A stretch of DNA of 40,606 nucleotides, taken from the NCBI GenBank assembly GCA_937888775.1, contig CALAQT010000357.1, positions 1-40,606 of the forward strand, in the 5' to 3' direction. A program made the translations under genes and the position numbers. The notes under the pieces are model-generated. The model did no database searches. It saw only the letters and a program-made list of their open reading frames with translations, and was not told the DNA's origin. The stretch comes from an uncultured Actinomycetes bacterium. Lineage in GTDB: Bacteria > Actinomycetota > Thermoleophilia > Solirubrobacterales > Solirubrobacteraceae. Shown piece after piece: positions 1 to 8,113 of this stretch. Numbering within the stretch: position 1 is the stretch's first letter; every line of letters starts with the position of its first letter.

Positions 1-451
1 ACATCAGCGCGCGCCCCATCGCCACCATCTGCTGCTCGCCGCCGGACAGCGTGCCCGCCAGCTGCTCGCGGCGCTCGTGCAGGCGCGGAAACAAGGTGTG
101 GACGCGTTCGAAGTCCTCGGTGAGGTCTTGGCCGCGGCGCAGCACGGCTCCCAGCTCCAGGTTCTCATGCACGGTCATCTGCCCGAACAGCCGGCGGTTC
201 TCAGGGACGATCGCCAGCCCACGGGAGATCCGCGTCGGCACATCGCAGGCGTTCATCTCCTGATCGTCGATCAGCACCCGCCCCGAGCGCGGGCGCACGA
301 TCCCCAGCACGGTCTTCAGCGTCGTCGACTTGCCCGACGCGTTGCCGCCCAGCAGCGAGACGAGCTCGCCCCCGCCGACCTGTAGCGAGATCCCCTCCAG
401 GATTCGCATCTGACCGTAGTACGTAGTCACGTTCTCCAGGCTCAGCAGCAT
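1..451 (-). CDS. livF: Branched-chain amino acid ABC transporter ATP-binding protein LivF (5' part, runs off left edge)
   Basis: This ATPase subunit would energise branched-chain amino acid import at the inner face of the membrane, paired with LivG. About 150 residues are visible. They include Walker A (GGNASGKST, residues 35-43), the LivF-type stretch IVPENRRLF, and the ABC signature LSGGEQQMVAMGRAL just before the window edge. Walker B lies outside the window. Only the ATG at 451 opens the true frame. The same start region is repeated upstream in 29-bp units whose ATGs are followed by early stops (see the repeat at 431-546). The GGAG about 11 nt before the ATG comes from the neighbouring repeat unit. 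It is the last gene of the liv operon seen here. The family call is secure; the exact translation start is less so because of the repeats. Confidence 0.93.
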   Translation of the reverse strand, partial: MLLSLENVTTYYGQMRILEGISLQVGGGELVSLLGGNASGKSTTLKTVLGIVRPRSGRVLIDDQEMNACDVPTRISRGLAIVPENRRLFGQMTVHENLELGAVLRRGQDLTEDFERVHTLFPRLHERREQLAGTLSGGEQQMVAMGRALM

Positions 452-546
452 CTGGTCACGTTCTCCAGGCTCAGCAGCATCTGGTCACGTTCTCCAGGCT
501 CAGCAGCATCTGGTCACGTTCTCCAGGCGTAGCAGCATCTGGTGAC
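431..546 (-). repeat. 29-bp tandem repeat (4 units) duplicating the livF start region
   Basis: Four head-to-tail units lie at 431-459, 460-488, 489-517 and 518-546; the last has a few substitutions. On the minus strand each unit carries ATGCTGCTGAGC and an internal GGAG that sits about 11 nt before the next unit's ATG. Start codons therefore occur at 451, 480, 509 and 538. Each of the three upstream ones opens a 12-codon ORF that stops at a TGA 7 to 9 nt inside the next unit. Only the unit nearest livF continues into the gene. Confidence 0.9.
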
Positions 547-581
547 GGTTTCCCGGCCACGGTTTCCCGGCCACGGTTTCC
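547..581. repeat. 14-bp tandem repeat (2.5 units) between livG and livF
   Basis: The unit GGTTTCCCGGCCAC occurs at 547-560 and 561-574, followed by a half copy. It abuts the 29-bp array, so nearly the whole livG-livF spacer is repetitive. A degenerate copy of the livF start (ATGCCGCTGAGCC, minus strand from 594) lies directly after the livG stop. Confidence 0.8.
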
Positions 582-596
582 GGCTCAGCGGCATCG

Positions 597-1439
597 TCAG
601 CTCTCGGCCAGGGCCTCTGGATCGCGGCCCAGATAGGCCTCGACCACGGACGGGTGGGTAGCGACGGTCTCAAAGCTCCCCTCGGCGATCTTGACGCCGT
701 GGTCAAGCGCGATCACGCGGTCCGAGATTCCCTCCACGACGTGCATGTCGTGCTCGATCACCAGGATCGCCAGGCCACGCTCGTCGCGCAGCCGGCCGAT
801 CAGCTCGGTGATCTCGTGCGTCTCTGAGGGGTTCATGCCCGCGGCCGGCTCATCGAGCAGCAGCAGCCGTGGTTTGGTCGCCAGCGCGCGCGCGATCTCC
901 AGCCGGCGCCGGTTGGCGTATGAGAGCACGTACGCCGGCTGGTCCCAGCGGTAGCCCATCAGCCGCTGACCGAAGAACGACAGCACGTCCTCGGCGAGCG
1001 CGTCGATCTGGCGTTCCTCACGGCGCGCGCGCGGGAGGCGCAGGATCGACTCGACCGGCGAAGCCCTGGTGTTGCCATAGGTGGCCGCTTTGACGTTCTC
1101 CTTCACCGACAGGTTCTGAAACAGTCGCAGACTCTGGAACGTGCGGGCGATCCCCAGGCCCGTGATCTTGTGCGGGCGCCTGCCCGCGATCGTCTCGCCG
1201 CCGAACTTGATGTCACCGTCGCTCGGCTCGTACACGCCGGTGATGACGTTGAAGATCGTCGACTTGCCCGCTCCGTTGGGGCCGATCACGCTGACGATCT
1301 CGTTCTCCTCGACGTGCAGATAGAGCTCGGTCAGGGCGCGCAGGCCACCGAAGGACAGCGACACGCGTTCGAGTTCCAGCAGCCGGTGGGCCGCGCCGGT
1401 GGCTCCGCTATCTCCACGCGGCTGCGAGGCGGCCTCCAC
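597..1439 (-). CDS. livG: Branched-chain amino acid ABC transporter ATP-binding protein LivG
   Basis: 280 residues, second ATPase subunit of the Liv importer. Walker A is GPNGAGKST at about residues 53-61. The signature reads LSYANRRRLEIARAL, a variant of the LivG form in which LSYAN replaces LSYGQ. Walker B is LLLLDEPAAGMNPSE, followed by the switch histidine in VIEHDM. The GTG at 1439 is used because an in-frame TAG lies directly before it. That TAG is the end of a mini-ORF produced by the 15-bp repeats downstream of livM, so translation could be coupled. The first 20 residues are not typical of LivG, so a later start is possible, but no better placed start codon was seen. Confidence 0.93.
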   Translation of the reverse strand: MEAASQPRGDSGATGAAHRLLELERVSLSFGGLRALTELYLHVEENEIVSVIGPNGAGKSTIFNVITGVYEPSDGDIKFGGETIAGRRPHKITGLGIARTFQSLRLFQNLSVKENVKAATYGNTRASPVESILRLPRARREERQIDALAEDVLSFFGQRLMGYRWDQPAYVLSYANRRRLEIARALATKPRLLLLDEPAAGMNPSETHEITELIGRLRDERGLAILVIEHDMHVVEGISDRVIALDHGVKIAEGSFETVATHPSVVEAYLGRDPEALAES

Positions 1440-1440
1440 C

Positions 1441-1530
1441 TAGAGCGTCTCCATCCAGAGCGTGCCCATCCAGTGTCTCTCCATCCAGTGTCTCTCCATC
1501 CAGTGTCTCTCCAGCTAGAGCGTCTCCACG
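1441..1530 (-). repeat. 15-bp tandem repeat (6 degenerate units) at the livM-livG junction
   Basis: Six 15-bp units run from 1441 to 1530. The unit at 1516-1530 holds the last codons of livM (V-E-T-L-stop), and near copies fill the spacer up to livG. On the minus strand they create an open frame from an ATG at 1499 that reads MERHWMERHWMGTLWMETL. Its TAG (1442-1440) directly abuts the GTG of livG. A simple ancestral junction would have had the livM stop adjacent to livG, with slippage adding units in between. Confidence 0.85.
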
Positions 1531-2936
1531 CGATAGCTTCCGAGCAACCCCTGCGGGCGAGCGGCCATCGTCAGGATCAGGATCGCCCCGATCATGATCT
1601 GAGTGGTGATCGCCGGGTTGACGACCAGACGCGACTCCCAGCAGCAGGCGGCGATGTAGACCGTCGGGATCACGGCGAGCAGGCGGCGGATGCCCTGCAG
1701 GCGGACGATCGCGATCAGTGCGCAGATCAGCACCACGTAGAGGATGTTGCCGTAGGTGGCCGGGTCGGCTGGCACGATCACGTAGTGGCGCACCGCCGAG
1801 CCGATCCAGCCCGTGCTGCCCGGCGACCCGGCGACCGCCGAGGAGGAGATGAGGCTCACGATCGCGTGGGCGGTGAAGCCGAAGGCGATCACCCCGCCCA
1901 GCAGGATCCCCAGGTAACGCCACGGGCGCACGCGCACCACCAGCGTGAGCAGGATCAGGCCGTAGAACAGGTACCCGGCGTCGGTCGGACTGGAGAGCAT
2001 GTTCTCCCCGACGGTGACCACTACTCCGCCGAGGATCGCCCCGGCGACACTGCCGACGCCACCGAGCACCAGGCAGGCGTAGATAAGGATCAGGATGTTG
2101 GACGTGAAGTTGGTCGGAAAGACGTTGTCCTGCTGAGCGGCGAACACGGTGCCGGCCAACGCGCCGACCACCGCGCTGAAGCTGAAGGCCATCACCTTGA
2201 GCTTGTTGACCGGGATCGTCATCGCGCCGGCGGCTAGCGGATCGTCCTGTAGCGCGCGCCAGGCACGCCCGGTTCTGGACGTGTCCAGCAGATGCAGGAT
2301 GGCCGCCAGGATCGCGACCATGATCAGGGCCAGGTAGTAGTACCCCATCGGGGTGGTGATCGAGGCCCCGAAGCTGTGAAACGAGTCCAGGCCATAGAGG
2401 CCGTTGACGCCGCCCAGCGTGCCCGGATCGACGTTGTTGACCACCTCCACGAACGCCTGTCCCACGAACAGCGTGACGATCGCCAGGTAGTCGCCGGACA
2501 GCCGCAGCGCAACGAGGCCGATCACCACGCCGACCACGCCGGCCGCCACGAGCACGATTGGGATCGACTCGATCGCCGGCAGGTGGACCCCAGCCGAGCC
2601 GTCGGTCCCGAGCGCGTCGGAGGAGAAGATCGCGTAGCCATAAGCGCCGAAGCCGAAGAACGCGATGTAGCCCAGATCGAGCAACCCGGCCCAGCCGACC
2701 GCGATGTTCAGCCCTAGAGCCAGCATCGCGTAGACCAGGCTGTTGATCGCGACCGTCTGGATGTTGACGTTGGTGGCAACTTGGCCGAACGCGAGTCCGA
2801 CGATCGTGATCAGCGCGAGCCGCGGCCACCATCCGACGCGATCCTGGACGCGCTCCAACCCGCCCCTCCAGCCGCCGTGCCGCTCGCGCCGCTCGCCGGA
2901 GCGCGCGACCCATTCGTCTACGCCGATCGGGGTCAT
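1515..2936 (-). CDS. livM: Branched-chain amino acid ABC transporter permease LivM
   Basis: 473 residues, integral membrane permease of the Liv importer. The sequence has many hydrophobic helices and the LivM hallmark regions LGLNIAVGWAGLLDLGYIAF and LGGVGSVAGAILGG. It ends in the typical motif MAARPQGLLG followed by SYRVETL. The ATG at 2936 is preceded by GAGGAG at good spacing; the open frame continues far upstream but only as a shadow of livH. At 473 residues it is longer than many LivM proteins, with a charged N-terminal region (about 45 residues) and an extra membrane stretch before the C-terminal motif. It lies 116 bp downstream of livH. Its final codons are the source of the 15-bp repeat. 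Confidence 0.94.
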   Translation of the reverse strand: MTPIGVDEWVARSGERRERHGGWRGGLERVQDRVGWWPRLALITIVGLAFGQVATNVNIQTVAINSLVYAMLALGLNIAVGWAGLLDLGYIAFFGFGAYGYAIFSSDALGTDGSAGVHLPAIESIPIVLVAAGVVGVVIGLVALRLSGDYLAIVTLFVGQAFVEVVNNVDPGTLGGVNGLYGLDSFHSFGASITTPMGYYYLALIMVAILAAILHLLDTSRTGRAWRALQDDPLAAGAMTIPVNKLKVMAFSFSAVVGALAGTVFAAQQDNVFPTNFTSNILILIYACLVLGGVGSVAGAILGGVVVTVGENMLSSPTDAGYLFYGLILLTLVVRVRPWRYLGILLGGVIAFGFTAHAIVSLISSSAVAGSPGSTGWIGSAVRHYVIVPADPATYGNILYVVLICALIAIVRLQGIRRLLAVIPTVYIAACCWESRLVVNPAITTQIMIGAILILTMAARPQGLLGSYRVETL

Positions 2937-3052
2937 TGGCGCTCCTCGCCAGGCGCCGGCCGGGGCGACTCGCATCGGACCGGATTTGGGGCGAGGAGCA
3001 CGGTGCTCCTTCCCGGCCACTCGACTTCGACACGATCGCCGGCGAGGAGCAC

Positions 3053-3970
3053 TTAGACCTTCTGCAGTGCCGGCGTGCCGAAGATTCCCGTCGGCCGCAG
3101 CAGCATCACCGCGATCAGGATCCCGAACACGATCAGGTCGGAGTACTGGGTCGAGATGTAGCTGAGGCTGAATGACTCGCACAGCCCGATGAAGATCCCG
3201 CCGATCATCGCGCCCGGAATGCTCCCGATGCCGCCGACGACCGCCGCGGTGAACGCCTTCAGCCCGGCCAGAAACCCGATCGTGTTCGAGATCTGGTTGA
3301 AGGCCAGCCCCGACATCACTCCAGCCACGCCCGCCATCGCCGAGCCGATGAAGAACGTGAGCGCGATCGTCCGGTTGACGTTGATGCCCAGCATCTCGGC
3401 CGCCTCGCGATCTGAGGCCACCGCGCGCATCGACTTGCCCAACACCGTGCGGGTGACCAGCTGACGTAGGCCGAACATCATCAGCACGCTGAGCACGATG
3501 ATCATCCCCTGGACGATGTCGACCCTCAGCGCGCCGATGTGCAGTCCGGTCGAGAAAGGCAAGAACGAAGGCGTCTCGTAGCTGCGCGTGAAGCCGCCGA
3601 ACAGCAGCAGCACGGTGTTCTCCAGCACGAACGAGATCCCCAGCGCAGTGATCAGCGGCGCGATCCTGGGCGCGTCGCGCAGCGGGCGGTAGGCGAAGCG
3701 CTCCATCGCCACGCCGAGGACTCCGCAGCCCCCCGCCGCCAGCGTGAACATGATCAGCAGCACCAGCGGCACCGGAATCGACAGCGCCGTTGGCCCGCCG
3801 AACCAGTGGATCACGAAGTAGCCGATGTACGCCCCGACCATGTAGACGTCGCCGTGGGCGAAGTTCAGCAGCTTCAGCACGCCGTAGACCATCGAGTACC
3901 CGAGCGCGATCAGCGCGTACAGGCAGCCGGTGGTCAGGCCGTTGACGATGGTTTGGATGAAGACCTGCAT
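3053..3970 (-). CDS. livH: Branched-chain amino acid ABC transporter permease LivH
   Basis: 305 residues, membrane permease partner of LivM. The N terminus matches the family: NGLTTGCLYALIALGYSMVY followed by GVLKLLNFAHGDVYMVGAY. The EAA-like region ASDREAAEMLGINV, which contacts the ATPases, is present. So is the conserved AFTAAVVGGIGSIPGAMIGG near the C terminus. Length is normal. The ATG at 3970 lies 83 bp downstream of the livK stop, and a strong hairpin sits in that gap, so livH expression may be lower than livK. Confidence 0.95.
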   Translation of the reverse strand: MQVFIQTIVNGLTTGCLYALIALGYSMVYGVLKLLNFAHGDVYMVGAYIGYFVIHWFGGPTALSIPVPLVLLIMFTLAAGGCGVLGVAMERFAYRPLRDAPRIAPLITALGISFVLENTVLLLFGGFTRSYETPSFLPFSTGLHIGALRVDIVQGMIIVLSVLMMFGLRQLVTRTVLGKSMRAVASDREAAEMLGINVNRTIALTFFIGSAMAGVAGVMSGLAFNQISNTIGFLAGLKAFTAAVVGGIGSIPGAMIGGIFIGLCESFSLSYISTQYSDLIVFGILIAVMLLRPTGIFGTPALQKV

Positions 3971-4001
3971 GATGCGTTGAGTTCATTGCCCAAAGGCCAA
4001 C

Positions 4002-4031
4002 GGCGCCGCCCACGCTCACGTGGGCGGCGCC
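4002..4031 (-). terminator. GC-rich hairpin between livK and livH (attenuator or processing site)
   Basis: A perfect 13-bp stem (GGCGCCGCCCACG and its complement) closes a CTCA loop. It lies after the livK stop and before livH. No T-run follows on the minus strand. It may act as a partial terminator or a 3' stabiliser that lets the binding protein be made in excess of the permease. The structure is seen; the role is inferred. Confidence 0.6.
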
Positions 4032-4053
4032 GCGCCTTGATCCATCCGGCCTG

Positions 4054-5289
4054 CTACTTGTTGGGAATCGAGATGTACTTGCCCGCGCTGTTGATCTTGA
4101 ACAGGTAGCCCGGGCTACCGGTCAGATCACCGTTTGACTTGAACGCGATCGGCACCCCGAGGGGGTTCGCCGAGGCGGGGATGTTCGTCTTGCGGATCGC
4201 CGCCATCACGTTGGAGCGGCTCGGCGTCTGCCCGGCCTTGCAGACCGATGCGATCGCCTTCATCTCGACGTCGGTCGCCGCGTAGGTCGGCACGCCGAAG
4301 GCCCCGTAAGGTCCGTACTGCGCGACGCCGGAAACGATCGACTTGTCCACCGCGCTGGACGACGTTGAGATGTCAGGACCGAAGTTCGACACGTAGGTGC
4401 CGGGGATCTTGAACTGCGTCGGCGAGTCGGTGCCGTCGGTGCCGAACAGGATCGTCGTCTTGTGCTGCTGCTGGACGTCGAGGCCGAACTGCTGCGCGTT
4501 GGCGGCAGTCTGCCAGGGCAGCACGGTCACGCCGTCATTTGACTTCAACTGTGAGGTCACCAGCGACGACAGCGCGTTGGCGAGCGTGGCGCCGGTGTCG
4601 GTGCCGTTGTAGGTCTGATGGTTGACCTTGATCCCGGCCTTCTCCAGGATCGGCGTCATCACGTTGACCAGGCCCTGCGAGTAGGCCTCATCGTCGTCGA
4701 TGATCAAGACGGCCTTGGGCTTGAGGCGATTGATGATGTAGTTGGCGTCCTGGGGACCCTGGACGTTGTCGTCGGGCACCACGCGCAGGAAGGTTGGGTT
4801 CTTGCCGCTGGTGGTGAGCGCCGGCAGCGTGGCCGACCCGGAGATGAACGCCATCCCGGCCTTGCCGAATAGCGGTCCGACCGCCTCGACCTCCTGGCTG
4901 CCGGCCGGTCCGAGCGCGGCGACCGCGCTCGAACCCGCGATTGCCTGGGTCTTGGTGGTGGCGATCGACGGGGTCAGCTGGGTGTCGTCCTGAGCCAGGG
5001 TGACGTTGGTGCCGTTGGCCTTGTTGTCGGCGGCCACCGCTAGCTGGGCGAAGTGCAACTGCTCCAGGCCGAGCTGTGCGACCGGGCCGGTGAACGGACC
5101 CTCGATCGCGATCGACGTGGCGCACTTGCCACCGGAGCTGCCGCTGGCGGCCGCCGTGGTGCTGGCACTGGCACTGGCACTGGCACTTGAACTACCGCTG
5201 CTACTGCTGGAACTGCTGGAACTGCTGCCGCAGCCGGCCGCGACCAGCGCCGTCAGCGCCACCGCGGCCATCGAGATACGTAACTTCAT
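4054..5289 (-). CDS. livK: Branched-chain amino acid ABC transporter substrate-binding lipoprotein LivK-like
   Basis: 411 residues. This extracellular binding protein captures substrate for LivHMGF. A lipoprotein signal peptide ends in LVAAGC with Cys20 as the lipidation site. It is followed by a run of ten serines and an Ala/Ser/Thr-rich linker (to about residue 60), encoded by short GCT/CAG-type repeats and likely prone to slippage. The periplasmic-binding fold follows, with IAIEGPFTGPVAQLG at its start and the hinge segment AVLIIDDDEAYSQGL. The ATG at 5289 is chosen because AGGAGGAGG precedes it; a longer in-frame start at 5331 lacks this and would bury the signal peptide. A TTGACA hexamer lies about 30 bp upstream on the minus strand. 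The ligand could be branched-chain or other amino acids. Confidence 0.92.
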   Translation of the reverse strand: MKLRISMAAVALTALVAAGCGSSSSSSSSSSGSSSASASASASTTAAASGSSGGKCATSIAIEGPFTGPVAQLGLEQLHFAQLAVAADNKANGTNVTLAQDDTQLTPSIATTKTQAIAGSSAVAALGPAGSQEVEAVGPLFGKAGMAFISGSATLPALTTSGKNPTFLRVVPDDNVQGPQDANYIINRLKPKAVLIIDDDEAYSQGLVNVMTPILEKAGIKVNHQTYNGTDTGATLANALSSLVTSQLKSNDGVTVLPWQTAANAQQFGLDVQQQHKTTILFGTDGTDSPTQFKIPGTYVSNFGPDISTSSSAVDKSIVSGVAQYGPYGAFGVPTYAATDVEMKAIASVCKAGQTPSRSNVMAAIRKTNIPASANPLGVPIAFKSNGDLTGSPGYLFKINSAGKYISIPNK

Positions 5290-5352
5290 AGGTTTGGCCT
5301 CCTCCTCTGGAGATCTGTTTAGGTTTGTCAACTCGTGCTAGGTGCATCGTTC

Positions 5353-6102
5353 TCACCGGTCGGGAACCTCGGCCGGCGTCCCGTCTGGGTAATAGGCGGC
5401 AGCAGGCGATCCGGCCGGGCGAAACACCGCCACCACGCGCATCGGCTCGGTGCCGGTGTTCTCCAGGCAGTGCACGGCCCGGGCGGGTAGCTGGATGCAG
5501 CTGCCCGGCGTCACCGGCGCATCCACGCCGTCGGCATGCACGACGCCCTGGCCGTCGAGCACGTAGATCACCTCGTCGTAGAGGTGGAAGTGGTCGGGCG
5601 CGCGACCAGCCGGGATGTAGCCGACGAAATGCGTCGCCGAGCGCAGCCCGGTCTGCGGGTCGGCGAGGATCCGGAACTCCCGCTGGCTGGTCGCGGCCCC
5701 CGTCTCCTGATCGCCCAGCCGGCATACGCTCGCCCGCGGCGCATCGTCTGATCCGGAGCGCTCGGGGTCCGGAACCCGGACCGCGATCACGCGCAGCTCT
5801 CCGGGCCCTGGGTTCTCCAGCTCGAACTGCTGCTCGGGGGCGAGGTAGACGCCGATCTCCGGCTCCAGCGCGTGGGCCTCGCCGGCGACGTGGACCGTGC
5901 CACGGCCTCCGAGCACGAACAGCGTCTCCTCGGCGGCCCCGACGTCCAGCCGCGGCGAACGCCCCGGGGCACAGCTCAGCACCGCCTGCTGGAGAGGCGC
6001 AAAGCCAGTCGGCCGGCCGAGTGTCGGATGGACGCTGACGTTCCCCCGCGGTGACGCCAGGGGCGGCGCGGCGCGGGCGTCGACGACCGTCACGGTCGGC
6101 AT
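5353..6102 (-). CDS. Bicupin-domain protein (ureidoglycine aminohydrolase/quercetinase-like fold)
   Basis: 249 residues with two cupin domains. The C-terminal cupin keeps the metal site: APDHFHLYDEVIYVLDGQG matches motif 1 (HxH and Glu) and LPARAVHCLENTG matches motif 2 (His and Asn). The N-terminal cupin (ETLFVLGGRGTVHV) has the fold but lacks the histidines, so only the second half should bind metal. The ATG at 6102 (MPTVTVVDA) is used; the open frame extends upstream without a good start. The substrate cannot be read from the sequence. It lies 63 bp upstream of livK on the same strand. Confidence 0.75.
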   Translation of the reverse strand: MPTVTVVDARAAPPLASPRGNVSVHPTLGRPTGFAPLQQAVLSCAPGRSPRLDVGAAEETLFVLGGRGTVHVAGEAHALEPEIGVYLAPEQQFELENPGPGELRVIAVRVPDPERSGSDDAPRASVCRLGDQETGAATSQREFRILADPQTGLRSATHFVGYIPAGRAPDHFHLYDEVIYVLDGQGVVHADGVDAPVTPGSCIQLPARAVHCLENTGTEPMRVVAVFRPAGSPAAAYYPDGTPAEVPDR

Positions 6103-6234
6103 CAGATCAGCTCGGTCACGGTTGGTGGCGGCATTGGCTCGGGTCCCGGACCGAGCGCACCTGGCTCGGCTGTCGCGGCACCCTAGGCGATCCGGCCTGC
6201 ACGGGTCAATCACCTGCCGGCGCAAGGGCCGTTG

Positions 6235-6678
6235 TCAACTTGCCACCAAGCTGGCGTCGAGCGTGATCTCGGTGCCCGCCAGCGCCAGCGAAACGGGGCA
6301 CGTCGCCTTGGCCTGCTCGGCCAACGTCGCAAACGTCTCGGCGTCCACGCCCGGCACGTCACCGACGGTCTTCAGCGCGATCCGCGTGATCCGGAAGCCT
6401 GGCTCGAGCTGCTCCAGGCGAACCCGGGCGGTGGTCCGCAGGTCCCGCGGGGGATGGCCGGCGTTTGAGAGCACGTCGGCCAGCGACATCGTGAAGCAGC
6501 CCGCCTCGGCGGCCGCGATCAGCTCTTCGGGGTTGGTGGAGCGCTGCACGTCCTCCACCCGCGCGCGCAGCGTGAACGGCCCCTGCAACGCGCCGCTGGC
6601 CACGGCGATCGTGCCGCCGCCATCCGGCACGTTTCCCTGCCAGCTGACCTCTGCACTGCGGGTGACGCGGACGCTCAA
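6235..6678 (-). CDS. OsmC/Ohr-family peroxiredoxin
   Basis: 147 residues. OsmC-type enzymes reduce organic hydroperoxides with a pair of cysteines. Both are present in the expected contexts, AAEAGCFTMSL (about residue 61) and KATCPVSLAL (about residue 128). The segment STNPEELIAAAEAGC is the family hallmark, and length is typical. The gene is divergent from the cysteine desulfurase-like gene across a 195-bp spacer and lies upstream of the cupin gene on the same strand. OsmC rather than Ohr is favoured by the HPP (GHPPRDL) and the C-terminal layout. Confidence 0.9.
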   Translation of the reverse strand: MSVRVTRSAEVSWQGNVPDGGGTIAVASGALQGPFTLRARVEDVQRSTNPEELIAAAEAGCFTMSLADVLSNAGHPPRDLRTTARVRLEQLEPGFRITRIALKTVGDVPGVDAETFATLAEQAKATCPVSLALAGTEITLDASLVAS

Positions 6679-6756
6679 TGCCCCTCCTGAGTTTGGCTCA
6701 AAGTCGATTCGGCCGGCGCCAAGCGCTACACCACCGGCCGAGTCGGATTTGTAATC

Positions 6757-6767
6757 TTGATCAAACC
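6757..6767. promoter_or_regulatory. TTGATCAAACC motif in the divergent osmC/desulfurase spacer
   Basis: The palindromic core TTGATCAA plus ACC lies in the 6679-6873 divergent promoter region. The same 11 bases occur at 14531-14541, just upstream of the aldo/keto reductase-kynA operon. A shared operator is possible; two matches are weak evidence. Confidence 0.25.
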
Positions 6768-6873
6768 ATCGTGGTGGAACCCGTGCAAGCGGGCGCCGCT
6801 TGTGATTTGGTTAGCGCACGAGCGCGCCGTCCACCGCGAACGCCCTGTCATCCGCACGAAGAGGACCCCGCCA

Positions 6874-8058
6874 ATGGCCGAAGTGCTCAGCAAGACCAGT
6901 GACCTGCAGGGCGTGCGCCGGCGCTTCTCGTCGCTGCAGACGGGGTTCGCCTTCCTTGACGCCCCGGGCGGATCGCAGGTTCCCGACGAGGTCGGCGACG
7001 CGATCGCCCGCGCGCTGCGCGAAGCCAGCGCCAACATAGGCGCCGGCTACGCCACCAGCCTGCGGGTCAAGGAGATCCTGGAGCAGGCCGAGGCCAACGC
7101 GGCGCGATTTCTGCACTGCGACACCCATGAGGTGATCTGGGGGGCGAACATGACCTCGCTGAACTTCACGCTGTCGCGCACCGCCGGAAGGGAATTTCAG
7201 GCCGGCGACGAGATCCTCGTCTCCTCGCTCGATCACGACGGTGGCGTGGCGCCGTGGCTGGAGCTCGCCCACGACAAGGGCCTGGTCGTCAAGCACATCG
7301 AGCTGCACCCCGACACGACGCTGGACTACGAGGACCTGGAGCGTCAGCTGTCTGATCGCACCCGCGTGGTGGCGTTCGCCTGGGCCTCCAACGCGGTCGG
7401 CACGATCGTCGACGCCCACCGCGTTTGCGAGCTCGCCCACCAAGCCGGCGCGCTGGCCTGGATCGACGCCGTGCACTACGCCGCCCACGAGCCGATCGAC
7501 GTGCGCGCGGTCGGTGCCGACGTGCTGGTCTGCTCGCCGTACAAGTTCTGCGGCCCTCACCTCGGCATGGCCTACGGCAAGGCCGAGGTGCTGGAGACCT
7601 GGCGTCCCTACAAGGCGCGCCCGGCCCCGATGTCGCCGCTGTCACGGCGCTTTGAGACCGGGACCCAGCCCTACGAGGTGCTGGCGGGCTTCAACGCCAC
7701 GATCGATTACCTGGACTCGATCGGCGGCTTTGCCGCGATCGTCCCCCACGAGCGCGAGCTCGGCGAGCGCTTCCTGGCCGGCATCTCCGACGCGGTCACC
7801 GTCTACGGGCTGCCGAGCATGGAGGGCCGCGTGCCGACCTTCCTGGTCAACGTCGACGGCGTGCCCGCCGCGCAGGTGGCTGCCCACCTGGCCGAGCAGC
7901 AGATCGGCGTCTGGGCCCACGACACGTGGTACTCGCTGAACCTCTACAAGCGCCTGGGCTACGAGCACGACTCGGTCAGGATCGGCTTCATCCATTACAA
8001 CAGCCCGGAAGAGGTCGACCGGCTGATCGCGGGGCTGGAGTCCTCGCGGCAGGCTTAG
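6874..8058 (+). CDS. Cysteine desulfurase-like PLP enzyme (class V aminotransferase, VC1184-type)
   Basis: 394 residues. The class V aminotransferase fold is clear: FAFLDAPGGSQVPDEV near the N terminus, SSLDHDGGVAPWLEL, the PLP-binding AWIDAVHYAAHEPIDV, and the lysine that forms the Schiff base in VCSPYKFCGPHLG. The pattern fits the 'cysteine desulfurase-like' subfamily (TIGR01976) rather than IscS or SufS. No cysteine-bearing active loop typical of IscS was recognised, so sulfur mobilisation is not certain. The ATG at 6874 is preceded by GAGGA. A longer frame from 6757 would run through the promoter region. It is transcribed alone, divergent from osmC. Confidence 0.88.
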   Translation: MAEVLSKTSDLQGVRRRFSSLQTGFAFLDAPGGSQVPDEVGDAIARALREASANIGAGYATSLRVKEILEQAEANAARFLHCDTHEVIWGANMTSLNFTLSRTAGREFQAGDEILVSSLDHDGGVAPWLELAHDKGLVVKHIELHPDTTLDYEDLERQLSDRTRVVAFAWASNAVGTIVDAHRVCELAHQAGALAWIDAVHYAAHEPIDVRAVGADVLVCSPYKFCGPHLGMAYGKAEVLETWRPYKARPAPMSPLSRRFETGTQPYEVLAGFNATIDYLDSIGGFAAIVPHERELGERFLAGISDAVTVYGLPSMEGRVPTFLVNVDGVPAAQVAAHLAEQQIGVWAHDTWYSLNLYKRLGYEHDSVRIGFIHYNSPEEVDRLIAGLESSRQA

Positions 8059-8113
8059 TGGTCGCTCCCGATTGACCCGCGGGCTCGTGCCGTGATTCAG
8101 GAATTGCGCGGCA

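Noticed and set aside
431..546. 29-bp repeats as a CRISPR array
   Set aside because: The units are directly contiguous with no spacers, and they contain the livF start codon; no cas gene is near.
1408..3033. 541-codon minus-strand ORF with repeated GETLD
   Set aside because: Arg/Gly-rich shadow of livM in another frame; the GETLD repeat is just the 15-bp array read out of frame.
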